A stretch of 64,000 nt of DNA, taken from CAZHTF01 sp964535305 (GTDB lineage: Bacteria > Planctomycetota > Phycisphaerae > UBA1845 > Fen-1342). The notes beneath the pieces were generated by a model. It made no database searches. It was given only the letters and a program-made list of their open reading frames with translations, and had not been told where the DNA came from. This document shows, piece after piece, positions 36,845 through 45,833 of the stretch. Location: positions 1 through 64,000 of the forward strand of contig CAZHTF010000001.1 of the NCBI GenBank assembly GCA_964535305.1, in the 5' to 3' direction. How positions within the stretch are numbered: position 1 is the first letter of the stretch; every line of letters starts with the position of its first letter. Both the position numbers and the translations under genes were made by a program.

Positions 36845-39043
36845 ATGACCACCCAACGTGACACAAGCGCTCGCAACGCATGCCCTCCTCGCCCGGCCGC
36901 GAATCCGCGGCTCGCCGGCGGAGTGCGGATCGCCGCGACATTGCTGGCACTGGTGCTGCTCGGGCTGGGGCTGGCCTCGGCCGACACGCTTTCGCAGCCG
37001 GCCGCGACGCTGGACACGCTGGCGGCGGATGCACCGGTGACGCATTTTCGTGATTGGCTGCCGGCGCTTTGGTTCAGCCTCTCTGACCCGACGCTGATCT
37101 GGGTCGGCGTGGTCGTGATCCTGATGCTGACGCTGCAGGCCTCCCCGCTGATCTCGCTGCGAAATATTGATGCTGTGTTGCTGGCCAGCGCGGCGCTGGC
37201 GCTGGCGTTGCGCGCCAGCGAGACGCCCATCATCGTCGCCGGCGCCTCGCGCAGCGCGCAGTGGCTTTCGTACATGTGGCTGACGCTGGTCGCGGTCTAC
37301 TTCACGCTGCGCGGCTTGTCGCTGCTGCGCGTCGGAGCCGTGTGCGGTGCGCCGCTCAGCATGAGCGGGCCGGCGGTGGGCGTGCTGACGCTGGCGCTGG
37401 TCGTGCTCGCATTCGTCCGCGTCGCCAGCAGCCCGCTCGACCCCAGCTCGCGCGACGGCCTGAGCGGCGGAATCGTGCTGGCGGACAGCGGCAAGCTGCC
37501 CTACGGCCAGGTCGATAGCGCGCCGGGCTCGCCGCTGCTCTACGCGCTGCACGCGGCCACTTGGAAGCTCGCGCCGATCGAGCCGCTGCCAATGCTGCCG
37601 CCGGGCGCGGCCCGCGGCGCAGCCGCCGGCGCGTACGCGACGATCGACTTTGGGGCGCTACTCGACGAGCGTCCGCTGAAACTGGCGAACTACGTGCTGC
37701 TCACGCTGCTGCTGGCGGGGCTGTATGTCGCCGGGCAGCGCTTGCACTCGACTGTCATGGGGCTCTCACTGATCTGCCTGGTGTGCGCGTTCCCCGGCGC
37801 AACCGAGGCCTTTTCAAAGCCGGCGGTCATGCTGCCGGCGGCGCTGCTGACCTGGAGCATCTCGCTGGCGCTCATGCCTGGCGTCGGCGGCCTGCTCAGC
37901 ACGCTGCTAATGATCGCCGCCGCCCTGGCCTGGCCCTGGGCCTGGCTGGCATTGCCCGCGATGGTGTGCTATTTCCTGCGCCGCCGCTGGGAGGGTGTCG
38001 GCAGCCTGGTCGGATTGGCGCTGGGATTGGGCGCCTGCTTCTATTACCTCCCGACACTGGTCGCTCCCAGTTTGCCGCGCGCCGCCGGCGCACTGGCGGC
38101 CGCTGGCGAGGCGCCACTCTATGCCGCCAGTGTCGACGCCGAAGCGCGCGTCAACCTCCGGCCGCTCGAATCAGCGAGCACGCAGCCCGCTACTTGGCGG
38201 GCGCGAGCCTGGGCCACACTGCTCGGCAGCGAGCGCGGCGTCATGCTGCGAAACGAGTCCTTGCCCGACGGCGTGGAGTTTCCGCGCGGTGTGAGCGAGG
38301 CGGCCTACCTGCAACTCGCGCCAGACGAAGACGCTCGGCGACTGCTGCTGCCCGCCTATCGCCAAGCCGTCGCAGGACTCTCGCGCACTTCGCAAACGCT
38401 CGTCAGCCTGCGAACGCTGCTCGAATCAACCTGGCTCCATGTCGCGCCAACGCCCGACGTCCCCGGCGCATGGGCCTACTGGGCAGCAAACAGCAGCATC
38501 AATCCGGATCGCTGGGACAACATCCGCCGCGGCGTGAAACTCAGCGTGGGTCTGCTAACGATTGCGGCGGTGCTGGTGTTCGTGCTGGGCAAGCCCGCCG
38601 GGCCGCAAAATCTGATCGGGGCGCTGCTGATGGTGCTGTCGGCCGCGATGCTGGCGAGCGAAGGCGGCGCGACCGCGAATTGGGCGTTGCTCTGGCCGGC
38701 GCTGGCCGCGGCACTGACGTTTGAGCGGTTGATCACGCCGCGCCGACCGCCCGCATCGGCGGCGCCGAATGTCGGCGGCGAGCGGCTCAGCGCGCTGCGC
38801 AATGATGCCGGTCTGTCCACTCGCGGCACGAGCGCCACCAGCACGCATTCGTCCGCTCCGCCGCATGCATCCGCGGCGTCGGCCAGCTACTCGGTCGCAC
38901 CGGCGGCTGCGCCAGCTTCCGCGGCTGGATCGCAAGCTTCTTCGCATCCACCGGTGACTGCCTTTCCGCCGAGGCCGCCGGCGTCCTCGCGCGGCGGTTC
39001 GCGGCTGTTCAGCGGGCCCGGGCCGCGCATCAGCGTCGAATGA
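36845..39043 (+). CDS. Large polytopic membrane protein, possibly GT-C fold
   Basis: 732 aa. AGGAG lies 11 nt before ATG 36845. About ten hydrophobic helices occupy residues 25-420, then a periplasmic-like stretch (430-560), two further helices (about 568-625) and a Ser/Ala/Pro-rich disordered tail (about 635-732, STHSSAPPHASAASASYS). The loop GGIVLADSGKLPYGQVDSAP resembles the G---L-DG--PY segment of GT-C glycosyltransferases, but no clear acidic motif follows, so the assignment is a guess. It precedes guaA by 46 bp and may be cotranscribed with it. Confidence 0.8.
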   Translation: MTTQRDTSARNACPPRPAANPRLAGGVRIAATLLALVLLGLGLASADTLSQPAATLDTLAADAPVTHFRDWLPALWFSLSDPTLIWVGVVVILMLTLQASPLISLRNIDAVLLASAALALALRASETPIIVAGASRSAQWLSYMWLTLVAVYFTLRGLSLLRVGAVCGAPLSMSGPAVGVLTLALVVLAFVRVASSPLDPSSRDGLSGGIVLADSGKLPYGQVDSAPGSPLLYALHAATWKLAPIEPLPMLPPGAARGAAAGAYATIDFGALLDERPLKLANYVLLTLLLAGLYVAGQRLHSTVMGLSLICLVCAFPGATEAFSKPAVMLPAALLTWSISLALMPGVGGLLSTLLMIAAALAWPWAWLALPAMVCYFLRRRWEGVGSLVGLALGLGACFYYLPTLVAPSLPRAAGALAAAGEAPLYAASVDAEARVNLRPLESASTQPATWRARAWATLLGSERGVMLRNESLPDGVEFPRGVSEAAYLQLAPDEDARRLLLPAYRQAVAGLSRTSQTLVSLRTLLESTWLHVAPTPDVPGAWAYWAANSSINPDRWDNIRRGVKLSVGLLTIAAVLVFVLGKPAGPQNLIGALLMVLSAAMLASEGGATANWALLWPALAAALTFERLITPRRPPASAAPNVGGERLSALRNDAGLSTRGTSATSTHSSAPPHASAASASYSVAPAAAPASAAGSQASSHPPVTAFPPRPPASSRGGSRLFSGPGPRISVE

Positions 39044-39089
39044 ATTGGGCGTAATTGACCCGCTTGGCGCGCAGCGGTATCACCGCTCC

Positions 39090-40643
39090 ATGACGCAAGC
39101 GGAAACCATCGCAATCCTCGATTTCGGCAGTCAGTACACGCAGCTCATCGCGCGGCGCGTGCGCGAAAATCACGTCTACAGCGAGCTGCTCGCGCCCGAC
39201 GTCGACCCGCAGCGGCTCCGTCAAATTCCGCTAAAGGGCATCATCCTCTCCGGCGGCCCGGCGAGCGTGTATGAGCACGCCGCACCGCAGCTCAATCCTG
39301 CGATTCTCGAGCTGGGCGTGCCGGTGCTGGGCATCTGTTATGGCATGCAGGCCGTGTGCAGCCTGCTGGGTGGCTCGGTGTCGGCCTGCAGCACCCGTGA
39401 GTACGGTCGCGTACGGCTGCACGTTCGCAATCCGCAGGGCATCCTGGCGCATCTGCCGGGCGAGACATCCGTCTGGATGAGCCATGGCGACGTCGTCAGC
39501 AGCGTCGCGGCGGATTTCGAGCCATTGGCCGAAACGAGCAATTGCGCGATCGCCGCCGTGCGGCATCGTCAGCGGCCGATTTTTGGCCTGCAGTTTCACC
39601 CGGAGGTGACGCACACGCCGTTGGGACGTCAGATCATCCGCAATTTCGTGTTTGACATCTGCGGCTGCCGCGGCGACTGGCGCGTGGAGCGCGTGATCGA
39701 GGGCATGGTCGCGGACATTCGTGCGAAGGTGCGGGCCGACGAGCGCGTCATCTGCGGGCTTTCGGGCGGGGTGGACAGCAGCGTGACCGCGGCGCTGCTG
39801 AAGCGCGCGATCGGTGACACGTTGACCTGCATCTTTGTCAATAATGGCCTGTTGCGCAACAAGGAAGCCGAGCTGGTCGAATCCACGTTTCGCGATCACT
39901 TCGGCATTGAGCTGCACGTGGTCGACGCGCAGCAGCGCTTCCTTTCGGCACTGGCGGGCGTCGCCGACCCGCAGCAGAAGCGGATGATCATCGGGCGTGA
40001 GTTCATCGAAGTCTTCCGCGACCAGGCCCGCACGATCCGCAACGCGCGTTTTCTGGCGCAGGGCACCGTTTACCCAGACGTGATCGAATCCGGCCACGGC
40101 CCCACCGGCCATACCGCCAAGATCAAGTCGCATCACAACGTCGGCGGATTGCCCGAGGTGCTCGGCTTCGAGCTGATCGAGCCGCTGCGCATGCTCTTCA
40201 AGGACGAAGTGCGCCAGGTGGGCGAAGCGCTCGGCCTGCCGGAAGACATGGTCTGGCGCCACCCCTTTCCCGGACCGGGGCTGGCGGTGCGCATCGCCGG
40301 CGAGGTTAGCGAGCCGCGGCTGGCGCTGCTGCGCGCGGCAGACGAAATCCTGCTGGAGGAGCTGAGCGCCGCCGGCTGGTATCGCAAGATCGCACAGGCG
40401 TTCGCCGTGCTGCTGCCGGTCGCGAGCGTCGGCGTCATGGGCGACGGCCGCTCGTACGAAGGGCAAAACGTGATCGTCCTGCGGCTGGTGGAGTCCAGCG
40501 ACTTCATGACGGCCGACTGGGTGCACATCGACTATGAACTCCTGGCGCAGGTCAGCCGGCGAATCATGAACGAAGTCCGCGGCGTCAATCGCGTGGCCTA
40601 CGACATTTCCAGCAAGCCGCCGGCGACGATCGAGTGGCAATGA
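39090..40643 (+). CDS. guaA: GMP synthase (glutamine-hydrolysing)
   Basis: 517 aa from ATG 39090 (frame open to 39045). Converts XMP + Gln + ATP to GMP. The class I glutamine amidotransferase domain opens ETIAILDFGSQYTQLIARRV, with the nucleophile Cys in LGICYGMQAV (near 85) and His/Glu in FHPEVTHTPLG (near 172). The ATP-pyrophosphatase domain has the PP-loop GLSGGVDSSVTAAL (near 224) and a C-terminal dimerisation domain ending KPPATIEW. Length and order are standard. TATCAC ends six nt before the ATG. The stop overlaps the next gene start (ATGA), indicating translational coupling. Confidence 0.97.
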   Translation: MTQAETIAILDFGSQYTQLIARRVRENHVYSELLAPDVDPQRLRQIPLKGIILSGGPASVYEHAAPQLNPAILELGVPVLGICYGMQAVCSLLGGSVSACSTREYGRVRLHVRNPQGILAHLPGETSVWMSHGDVVSSVAADFEPLAETSNCAIAAVRHRQRPIFGLQFHPEVTHTPLGRQIIRNFVFDICGCRGDWRVERVIEGMVADIRAKVRADERVICGLSGGVDSSVTAALLKRAIGDTLTCIFVNNGLLRNKEAELVESTFRDHFGIELHVVDAQQRFLSALAGVADPQQKRMIIGREFIEVFRDQARTIRNARFLAQGTVYPDVIESGHGPTGHTAKIKSHHNVGGLPEVLGFELIEPLRMLFKDEVRQVGEALGLPEDMVWRHPFPGPGLAVRIAGEVSEPRLALLRAADEILLEELSAAGWYRKIAQAFAVLLPVASVGVMGDGRSYEGQNVIVLRLVESSDFMTADWVHIDYELLAQVSRRIMNEVRGVNRVAYDISSKPPATIEWQ

Positions 40644-41410
40644 GCGACGCCGCCAGCGAGTTGTATCACGACGGTTGGCGCTACGACGCGCTCTACGGCA
40701 CGAGCGGGGCCGACGTCGATTTCTATCGCGAGCTGGCGCGACGGCATCCCGGGCCCATCCTGGAGTTGGCCTGCGGAACCGGCAAGTACCTGATTCCCTG
40801 GGCCAGGGACGGCGCGCAGGTCAGCGGCGTCGACGCGGCCCAGCCGATGCTGGACTACGCCGCACGCAAGGCCGCGCAGGGCGGCATCGCGATCCGCCTG
40901 CACCACGCGGATATGCGCGATTTCAGCTTGCCCGGCGCGACGATGTTCGCGCTGATCGTGATTGCCGGAAATTCGCTGTGCCACCTGCTCACGCACGACG
41001 ACCTGCAGAAGTGCCTGGCGTGCGTTCATGCGCACCTGGCCACAGGCGGGCGTTTTGTCGTGGATGTCTTCGTGCCGGACGTGCGCCTGCTGGCGCGCGA
41101 CGCGGACCTGCGACAGCCCTTCGGGCGCTACGAAGACCCGCAGAATGGCGCGGCGGTCGAGCTTTCACACACGGCGCGGTACGACCCAGCGACGCAGATC
41201 AACCACATTACCATCTTCGAGCGCCGCGCGGGTCGCGCCGGCGAGTGCAGCGAGTCGCTCGCGCTGAAGATGTGGTTTCCTTGCGAGCTGGAGGCGGCGC
41301 TGCGCTGCGGCGGGTTCGAGATTCTCGAGCGCTTCGGCGGTCATGATCGTTCGCCGTTTAGCGCCGCCAGCGGCAAGCAGATCCTGATTTGCGGTAGCTG
41401 CTTGTCGTAG
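40640..41410 (+). CDS. Class I SAM-dependent methyltransferase
   Basis: 256 aa. The ATG at 40640 overlaps the guaA stop as ATGA, so it is translationally coupled. SAM motif I is ILELACGTGKYLIPWA (near 40-55), followed by VSGVDAAQPMLDYAARKA, HHADMRDFSLPG and the conserved LCHLLTHDDLQKCLACVHAHL region of small-molecule methyltransferases. The substrate is unknown; the coupling to guaA does not by itself define it. The downstream half has a mixed beta-sheet with EHLxF-like segments. Confidence 0.88.
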   Translation: MSDAASELYHDGWRYDALYGTSGADVDFYRELARRHPGPILELACGTGKYLIPWARDGAQVSGVDAAQPMLDYAARKAAQGGIAIRLHHADMRDFSLPGATMFALIVIAGNSLCHLLTHDDLQKCLACVHAHLATGGRFVVDVFVPDVRLLARDADLRQPFGRYEDPQNGAAVELSHTARYDPATQINHITIFERRAGRAGECSESLALKMWFPCELEAALRCGGFEILERFGGHDRSPFSAASGKQILICGSCLS

Positions 41411-41683
41411 CTGCGTCGTAGCCGCGCCCGGTCGAGGCCACGCCCGCACTGAGCAGTCTCGATTCGAGTGCGTGCCTCGCTGCATTCTCCGGCTGCGCTA
41501 AGAACTCCCATGCCGAGCGCGCGCACGCGATGAATGTCCCGAGTTGCTTTGCGAAGACTTGTCCTAATGCTCACGGCGATTTCGCCGCACGTTCATCATC
41601 AGCCGACGCGGGCCGAGTGCAATCTGAAACGCGCATCGCGCCCGGCGTTCGGTCGCGTGCGCATTCCTGGCACGAGAGGAAAG

Positions 41684-43396
41684 ATGAAGATGAAAAAGCA
41701 CATGCTGCGCGGCGTCGCGCTTGCGGCGGTCAGCGTCGCCGGCGCGCCCGTGATGGCGGCTGATTTCGATCCCACAACCGTCGCGGGCCGTGTCTTTGAC
41801 GCCGGCGTTTCGGTCCCGGTCTTCCCGGCCGGCGCGACCGCGGTCGCGGTACGCCGCTGGACGCCGTGGCTGCTGGATGAGGCCAGCTCCGCACAAAACA
41901 ACGCGGTGGTGCAGATCGTCAACGGCCGCGTTTTTGGCGCGGTCAGCACGTTCAGCAGCACCGGCAACCCGCGGCTGGTGGTCAGCTTCGGCACCGCCGA
42001 CGCGCTGGATGCGGCTGGCGGCTACTCCAGCAACGACGTGCTGGTGGCCGAGTCGCTGAACCACTCGAATACCATCGGCAACATGCTGGCCGATGGCAAG
42101 ATCGTCTACCGCGCCAACTTCGCCGGCACGGCGCAGAACAACATCGAATGGGTGCAGGGCACACCGGGTGCGCAGAGCGTGCCCGTCGAGGTCGGCAACG
42201 AAATCCTCTCGGGCCCCGGCACCACCGGCGGCAGCAGCACCGGCGCTTTCCTCGGCACGCCCGGCGCGATCGAAGACGACTCCACCAGCTTCTTCATGGG
42301 CCAGTCGAATTTCACCAACGACGCCACCGTGCCGGTCGGCGTCAACATCTGGCGCTACACGTTTGACCCGCCCACGCCGCTGCCCGTCCTGACGCCGACG
42401 TACACATACTCGCAGGCCGCCGCCGAAAGCACTTACGGCATCCCCAGCGGCAGCGGTCGTCAGACGCAGGTGCGCTTCGCCAAGGTCAACGGCGTGAACT
42501 ACGTGATTCACGGCGTCGGCAATACGACGGTGGGCGGCTCGGCGCGGCCATCGGTGATGGTGGTCGACGCGTTCGAGGATGGCGACGGCTACACTGGCGC
42601 CATCGCGATCAACGCCCCCAGCGGTTTCCGCTTCATTGATCACCAGGCCACGGGCGGCGGCGCTTCACCGTTTCAGAACGCGCGCTTCGCGATGAATTCG
42701 CTCGGCAAGCTGGTCGTCGCGACCGAATCGATCGCGACTAGCCCGCGCGTCTATCAGGTCCTCAGCTACCAGGCCACTTTCGACACCAGCGGCCGCATCA
42801 ACGGCTTCACCGGCCCGACCATCATTGCAGACGCGGCGCAGAGCGGCGGCTCAGACGTCGTCCCCGAGGGCCTGAGCGCCAGCACTTTTGTGGCGGTTTC
42901 GGGCGTCGCGGTGAACGAACTGGGCAATATCGCCTTCACCGCCAGCTATGACGCGGCGGGAACGGCCCGCACGGCGGCGTACTTCTTCGACGCGACTGCG
43001 GGCGTTTTGCACCAGGTGGCCCGCGAGCTGGATGTGATCACCGGGCCCGACACCGGCAGCGGTGCACCCTCGGTCACGCTCGGAATCCTGCCGCAGGACT
43101 CCAGCGACGGCTTCTTCGCCGCCGGCCTGGCGCCCACCGCCAATGTCATGGCGCTGACCTTCCGCGATCAGGTCCCGGTCGCCCTCGATCGCCGCGGTGC
43201 GCTGGTGATCGCGATCGGCGGCTTGGGCGATGCGAATTTCGACGGTCGCGTCGGCGAATCGGATCTGGGCATCCTGTTGTCGGCTTGGCAGTCCGTGATT
43301 GGCACGCCGGAGTACGACCCGCAGTCGGACTACAACGCGGACGGCCGCGTTGACGAAGCGGATCTCGGCTCGCTGTTGGGCAACTGGAATCCGTAG
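41684..43396 (+). CDS. Secreted protein with dockerin-like C-terminus, tandem paralogue A
   Basis: 570 aa; AGAGGA precedes the ATG at 41684 (ATG at 41690 is possible; the frame is open to 41534). Signal peptide about 1-30 (LRGVALAAVSVAGAPVMAA). The mature protein starts ADFDPTTVAGRVFDAG. Long beta-rich body without known catalytic motif: DEASSAQNNAVVQIVNGRVF, FSSTGNPRLVVSFGTAD, FIDHQATGGG, GNIAFTASYDAAGTARTAAY and RELDVITGP are conserved with paralogue B. C-terminus: GDANFDGRVGESDLGILLSAW and DYNADGRVDEADLGSLLGNW, two dockerin-like Ca2+-binding motifs. The body may be a propeller. It is exported; function unknown. Confidence 0.9.
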   Translation: MKMKKHMLRGVALAAVSVAGAPVMAADFDPTTVAGRVFDAGVSVPVFPAGATAVAVRRWTPWLLDEASSAQNNAVVQIVNGRVFGAVSTFSSTGNPRLVVSFGTADALDAAGGYSSNDVLVAESLNHSNTIGNMLADGKIVYRANFAGTAQNNIEWVQGTPGAQSVPVEVGNEILSGPGTTGGSSTGAFLGTPGAIEDDSTSFFMGQSNFTNDATVPVGVNIWRYTFDPPTPLPVLTPTYTYSQAAAESTYGIPSGSGRQTQVRFAKVNGVNYVIHGVGNTTVGGSARPSVMVVDAFEDGDGYTGAIAINAPSGFRFIDHQATGGGASPFQNARFAMNSLGKLVVATESIATSPRVYQVLSYQATFDTSGRINGFTGPTIIADAAQSGGSDVVPEGLSASTFVAVSGVAVNELGNIAFTASYDAAGTARTAAYFFDATAGVLHQVARELDVITGPDTGSGAPSVTLGILPQDSSDGFFAAGLAPTANVMALTFRDQVPVALDRRGALVIAIGGLGDANFDGRVGESDLGILLSAWQSVIGTPEYDPQSDYNADGRVDEADLGSLLGNWNP

Positions 43397-43482
43397 ACCG
43401 CGATCAGCCGTCGTGGTGCGCGAGACTCGCGCCGCGAAGTTCGCGATGACGCTTTGAGTTGAACCTCCCATGTCCGTTGGAG

Positions 43483-43520
43483 CCGCCCGCGTGCCGGTGT
43501 ATGTGCGCGGGCGGTTTCTT
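43483..43520 (+). terminator. Rho-independent terminator after paralogue A
   Basis: A 9-bp stem (CCGCCCGCG 43483-43491, complement 43506-43514, 14-nt loop) followed by TTTCTTT. It lies about 90 bp after the stop and separates the two paralogues into independent transcripts. Confidence 0.75.
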
Positions 43521-43702
43521 TGCGCAGCGCTCCCAGCGCTCGGTTTGTAAGCGCTTTGTTGAGAGAGCATTAGCGAATTGCTGGATTTTCGGTGCGACAT
43601 CGCGCACGCGACGCTAAAATGTTGGACTCTAAACGGTCGCCAGCCCGTGCCGGCGCCGACAAGTTCCAATGCGATTTGTGCAAGGTCCTGGAGGAAGAAG
43701 CG

Positions 43703-45430
43703 ATGCTTCGAAGCCGTATCACCCGTTCCGCAGCCGTCGGCGCCACAGCCGTCGCCGGCGTCGCCGCCTTTGCGGCGGACTTTGATCCGACCGGCCGCGC
43801 TGGGCGCGTCTTTGACGCGGTTCCGTCGGTGGTTGTCGTCGGTCCTGGCAGCCCGCTCCCCGTGCGCCGCTGGGCGCCATTCGTTTTCGATGACGCCAGC
43901 TCCGCTCAGAACAATGCGGCGGTGCAGATCGTCCGCGGGCGAATCCTGGGCGCGGCGTCCTCTTTCAGCTCCACCGGGAACCCGCGGCTGCTCTACAGCT
44001 TTGGCACCGCGGATCAACTGGATGCGGCGGGCGGCTTCTCCAGCAACGATGTTCTGAATGCCGAGTCGCTGAACCACTCCAACACGGTCGGCGACATCAT
44101 GGGCGACGGCACGGTGGTCTATCGCGCGAACTTCGCCGGTGCCGCGGTCGGCCTGCCCATCCCGCAGAACAACATCGAAGTGTTGCGGGCGATCCCGAAC
44201 GCGCAGAGCACGCCGGTCGATGTTGGCCTGGAAGTGCTGACGGGTCCGGGCATCACCGCAGCGCTCGCGGGCAGCGCCTTTCTGGGAACGCCGGGCGCGC
44301 TGGGCACCACCAATCGCCTGGCGATTGGCGTGACCTGCTTCTCCGCCAGCGCCGTGCCGGACGTGCCCGTCGGCTGCAACATCTGGGATTTCAACACCGC
44401 TGGCGGGCCGTTGGCCGTCGGCGCGCCGAACTTCACCTACTCGCAGGCGGGCGCGGAGCTGCTGACCGGCATCGCCGCCGGCGCCGGTCGCCAGACGCAG
44501 CCCAAGCTGGTCGGCGTCGGGACCACGCCTTACGTGATTTTTGGCATCGGCGACAATGCGGCCGGCGGCTCGGCCCGTCCGCAGATGATGGTGGTCGATG
44601 CGTATCTGGATAACGACGCCTACACCGGCGCGGTCACGATTCTGCCGCCTGCGGGCTACCGTTTCGTCGATCACCAGGCGACCGGCGGCGGCTCCGGCCC
44701 GTTCCAGAACGCGCGCTTCTCCATGAACAGCCGCGGCCAGCTCGCGATTGTGGTCGAGTCGATCGCGACTCCGCCGGATTACCAGTTGCTGCGCTACGAC
44801 CCGCAGCTCGACGTGCTTGGTCGCATCATCGGCTTCGCCGCCCCGGCGCTGATCGCCGACGCGGACACGGTGGGCGGCGGTGTGGTCGCGGATAACCTGA
44901 TTGTTGGCAACAACGGCATGATCCCGCCGACGTTCTTCCTGCCGTTCAGCGGCGTGAGCATCAACAACCTGGGCAACATCGGCTTCACCGCCAGCTATGA
45001 TGCCGGCGGAACGCTGCGCACCGCGGCTTACCTGTATCACAACGCCAGCGGTACGCTGCACCAGCTGACGCGTGAGCTGGATGTGATCACGTTTGGTCCG
45101 CTCTCGCTGACGATGAACATCTTCCCGCAAAACGCGAGCGATTCGTACTTTGGTCCCAGCCTGGCCCGGACGGCCAACGTCATGGCCATGCCGTTCCGCG
45201 ACGATCCCGCCGTGGTCGGCGACTTCCGTGGCATCCTGGTGCTGGCGATCGGCCACATCGGCGACGCCAACTTCGACGGCAACGTCGGCGAGTCCGATCT
45301 GGGCATCCTGCTCTCGGCCTGGCAGGCGATGATCGGCGATCCGGCCTACGACCCGCAGGCGGATTTCAACTGCGACGGCGTCATCAACGAGGCCGACCTG
45401 GGCGCCCTGTTGGCGAATTGGAACCCGTAA
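43703..45430 (+). CDS. Secreted protein with dockerin-like C-terminus, tandem paralogue B
   Basis: 575 aa; strong GGAGGAAG upstream of ATG 43703 (frame open to 43592). Signal peptide about 1-24 (ending GVAAFAA), then DFDPTGRAGRVFDAVPS. The order of conserved blocks equals paralogue A: DDASSAQNNAAVQIVRGRIL, SFGTADQLDAAGGFSSNDVL, AESLNHSNTVGDIM, RFVDHQATGGG, NIGFTASYDAGGTLRTAAY and TRELDVIT. C-terminus: GDANFDGNVGESDLGILLSAW and DFNCDGVINEADLGALLANW. Small insertions and many substitutions separate the copies, so the duplication is old. A TAAAAT -10-like site lies at 43615-43620. Exported; function unknown. Confidence 0.9.
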   Translation: MLRSRITRSAAVGATAVAGVAAFAADFDPTGRAGRVFDAVPSVVVVGPGSPLPVRRWAPFVFDDASSAQNNAAVQIVRGRILGAASSFSSTGNPRLLYSFGTADQLDAAGGFSSNDVLNAESLNHSNTVGDIMGDGTVVYRANFAGAAVGLPIPQNNIEVLRAIPNAQSTPVDVGLEVLTGPGITAALAGSAFLGTPGALGTTNRLAIGVTCFSASAVPDVPVGCNIWDFNTAGGPLAVGAPNFTYSQAGAELLTGIAAGAGRQTQPKLVGVGTTPYVIFGIGDNAAGGSARPQMMVVDAYLDNDAYTGAVTILPPAGYRFVDHQATGGGSGPFQNARFSMNSRGQLAIVVESIATPPDYQLLRYDPQLDVLGRIIGFAAPALIADADTVGGGVVADNLIVGNNGMIPPTFFLPFSGVSINNLGNIGFTASYDAGGTLRTAAYLYHNASGTLHQLTRELDVITFGPLSLTMNIFPQNASDSYFGPSLARTANVMAMPFRDDPAVVGDFRGILVLAIGHIGDANFDGNVGESDLGILLSAWQAMIGDPAYDPQADFNCDGVINEADLGALLANWNP

Positions 45431-45490
45431 ACGCCGCGCGTCGCGGGCGTGCTCGCGCGCGACATCCGCAGCCGTTTGTCTGAATCCAAG

Positions 45491-45527
45491 GACCGCCCGC
45501 GCCGCGAACCGGCCGGGCGGTCTTTTT
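45491..45527 (+). terminator. Rho-independent terminator after paralogue B
   Basis: A 9-bp stem (GACCGCCCG 45491-45499, complement 45514-45522, 14-nt loop) followed by five T. It resembles the terminator of paralogue A in stem sequence (CCGCCCG core). Confidence 0.85.
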
Positions 45528-45580
45528 GATTTGCGCCACGTTATCAGGATTCGCGACAAAGCGATCGCGCCGGCCGAGCT

Positions 45581-45610
45581 GTAGTACCGACGACTTCAAG
45601 CCTTTAGTCG
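45581..45610. repeat. REP-like palindrome (single copy here)
   Basis: GTAGTACCGACGACTTCAAG followed by CCTTTAGTCG, containing a CGACT/AGTCG inverted repeat around a pyrimidine/purine-biased core. The sequence type resembles interspersed palindromic repeats seen in other GC-rich genomes, but no second matching copy exists in the window, so the repeat status is inferred. Confidence 0.3.
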
Positions 45611-45757
45611 CCGCCGCGCGACTGCGCATCGCGGCGACGGCCGCTGGCGAACCCAATCTTTCGCCCATGGGTAGAGACAAGCTCGAGCTGAGATTCGGGG
45701 GCACGCTCAGCGCGACGGAGCGGCGCTGGCTGCACAGTGCGATTCAATCAGTGCTGG

Positions 45758-45786
45758 TTCAGGGGCCGCCGCGCGGCTGATATACT
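45758..45786 (+). promoter_or_regulatory. Putative promoter of the enoyl-CoA hydratase gene
   Basis: TTCAGG (45758-45763), a 17-bp spacer and TATACT (45781-45786), 30-48 bp before the possible starts at 45816/45834. Confidence 0.45.
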
Positions 45787-45833
45787 CGCCTGAGATTCGA
45801 CGGTCAGTTGCCTCCATGCGGATTGGATCGCCC

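Larger units (their letters stand above)
45431..45833. other. Intergenic region with terminator, REP-like hairpin and promoter
   Basis: About 400 bp. It holds the terminator of paralogue B, a REP-like palindrome at 45581-45610 and a promoter candidate for the enoyl-CoA hydratase gene. A 37-codon frame from ATG 45667 is not convincing enough to call. Confidence 0.6.

Noticed and set aside
42851..45559. 902-codon minus-strand frame across the tandem paralogues and their intergenic region
   Set aside because: It spans two terminators and the promoter region of the second gene, and its sequence is low-information Arg/Val/Asp; the plus-strand proteins are clearly real.
45526..45780. 84-codon plus-strand frame before the enoyl-CoA hydratase gene
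   Set aside because: It starts inside the terminator T-tract and has a REP-like hairpin in it; the last 37 codons (from ATG 45667) are plausible in composition but lack a Shine-Dalgarno or a family match.
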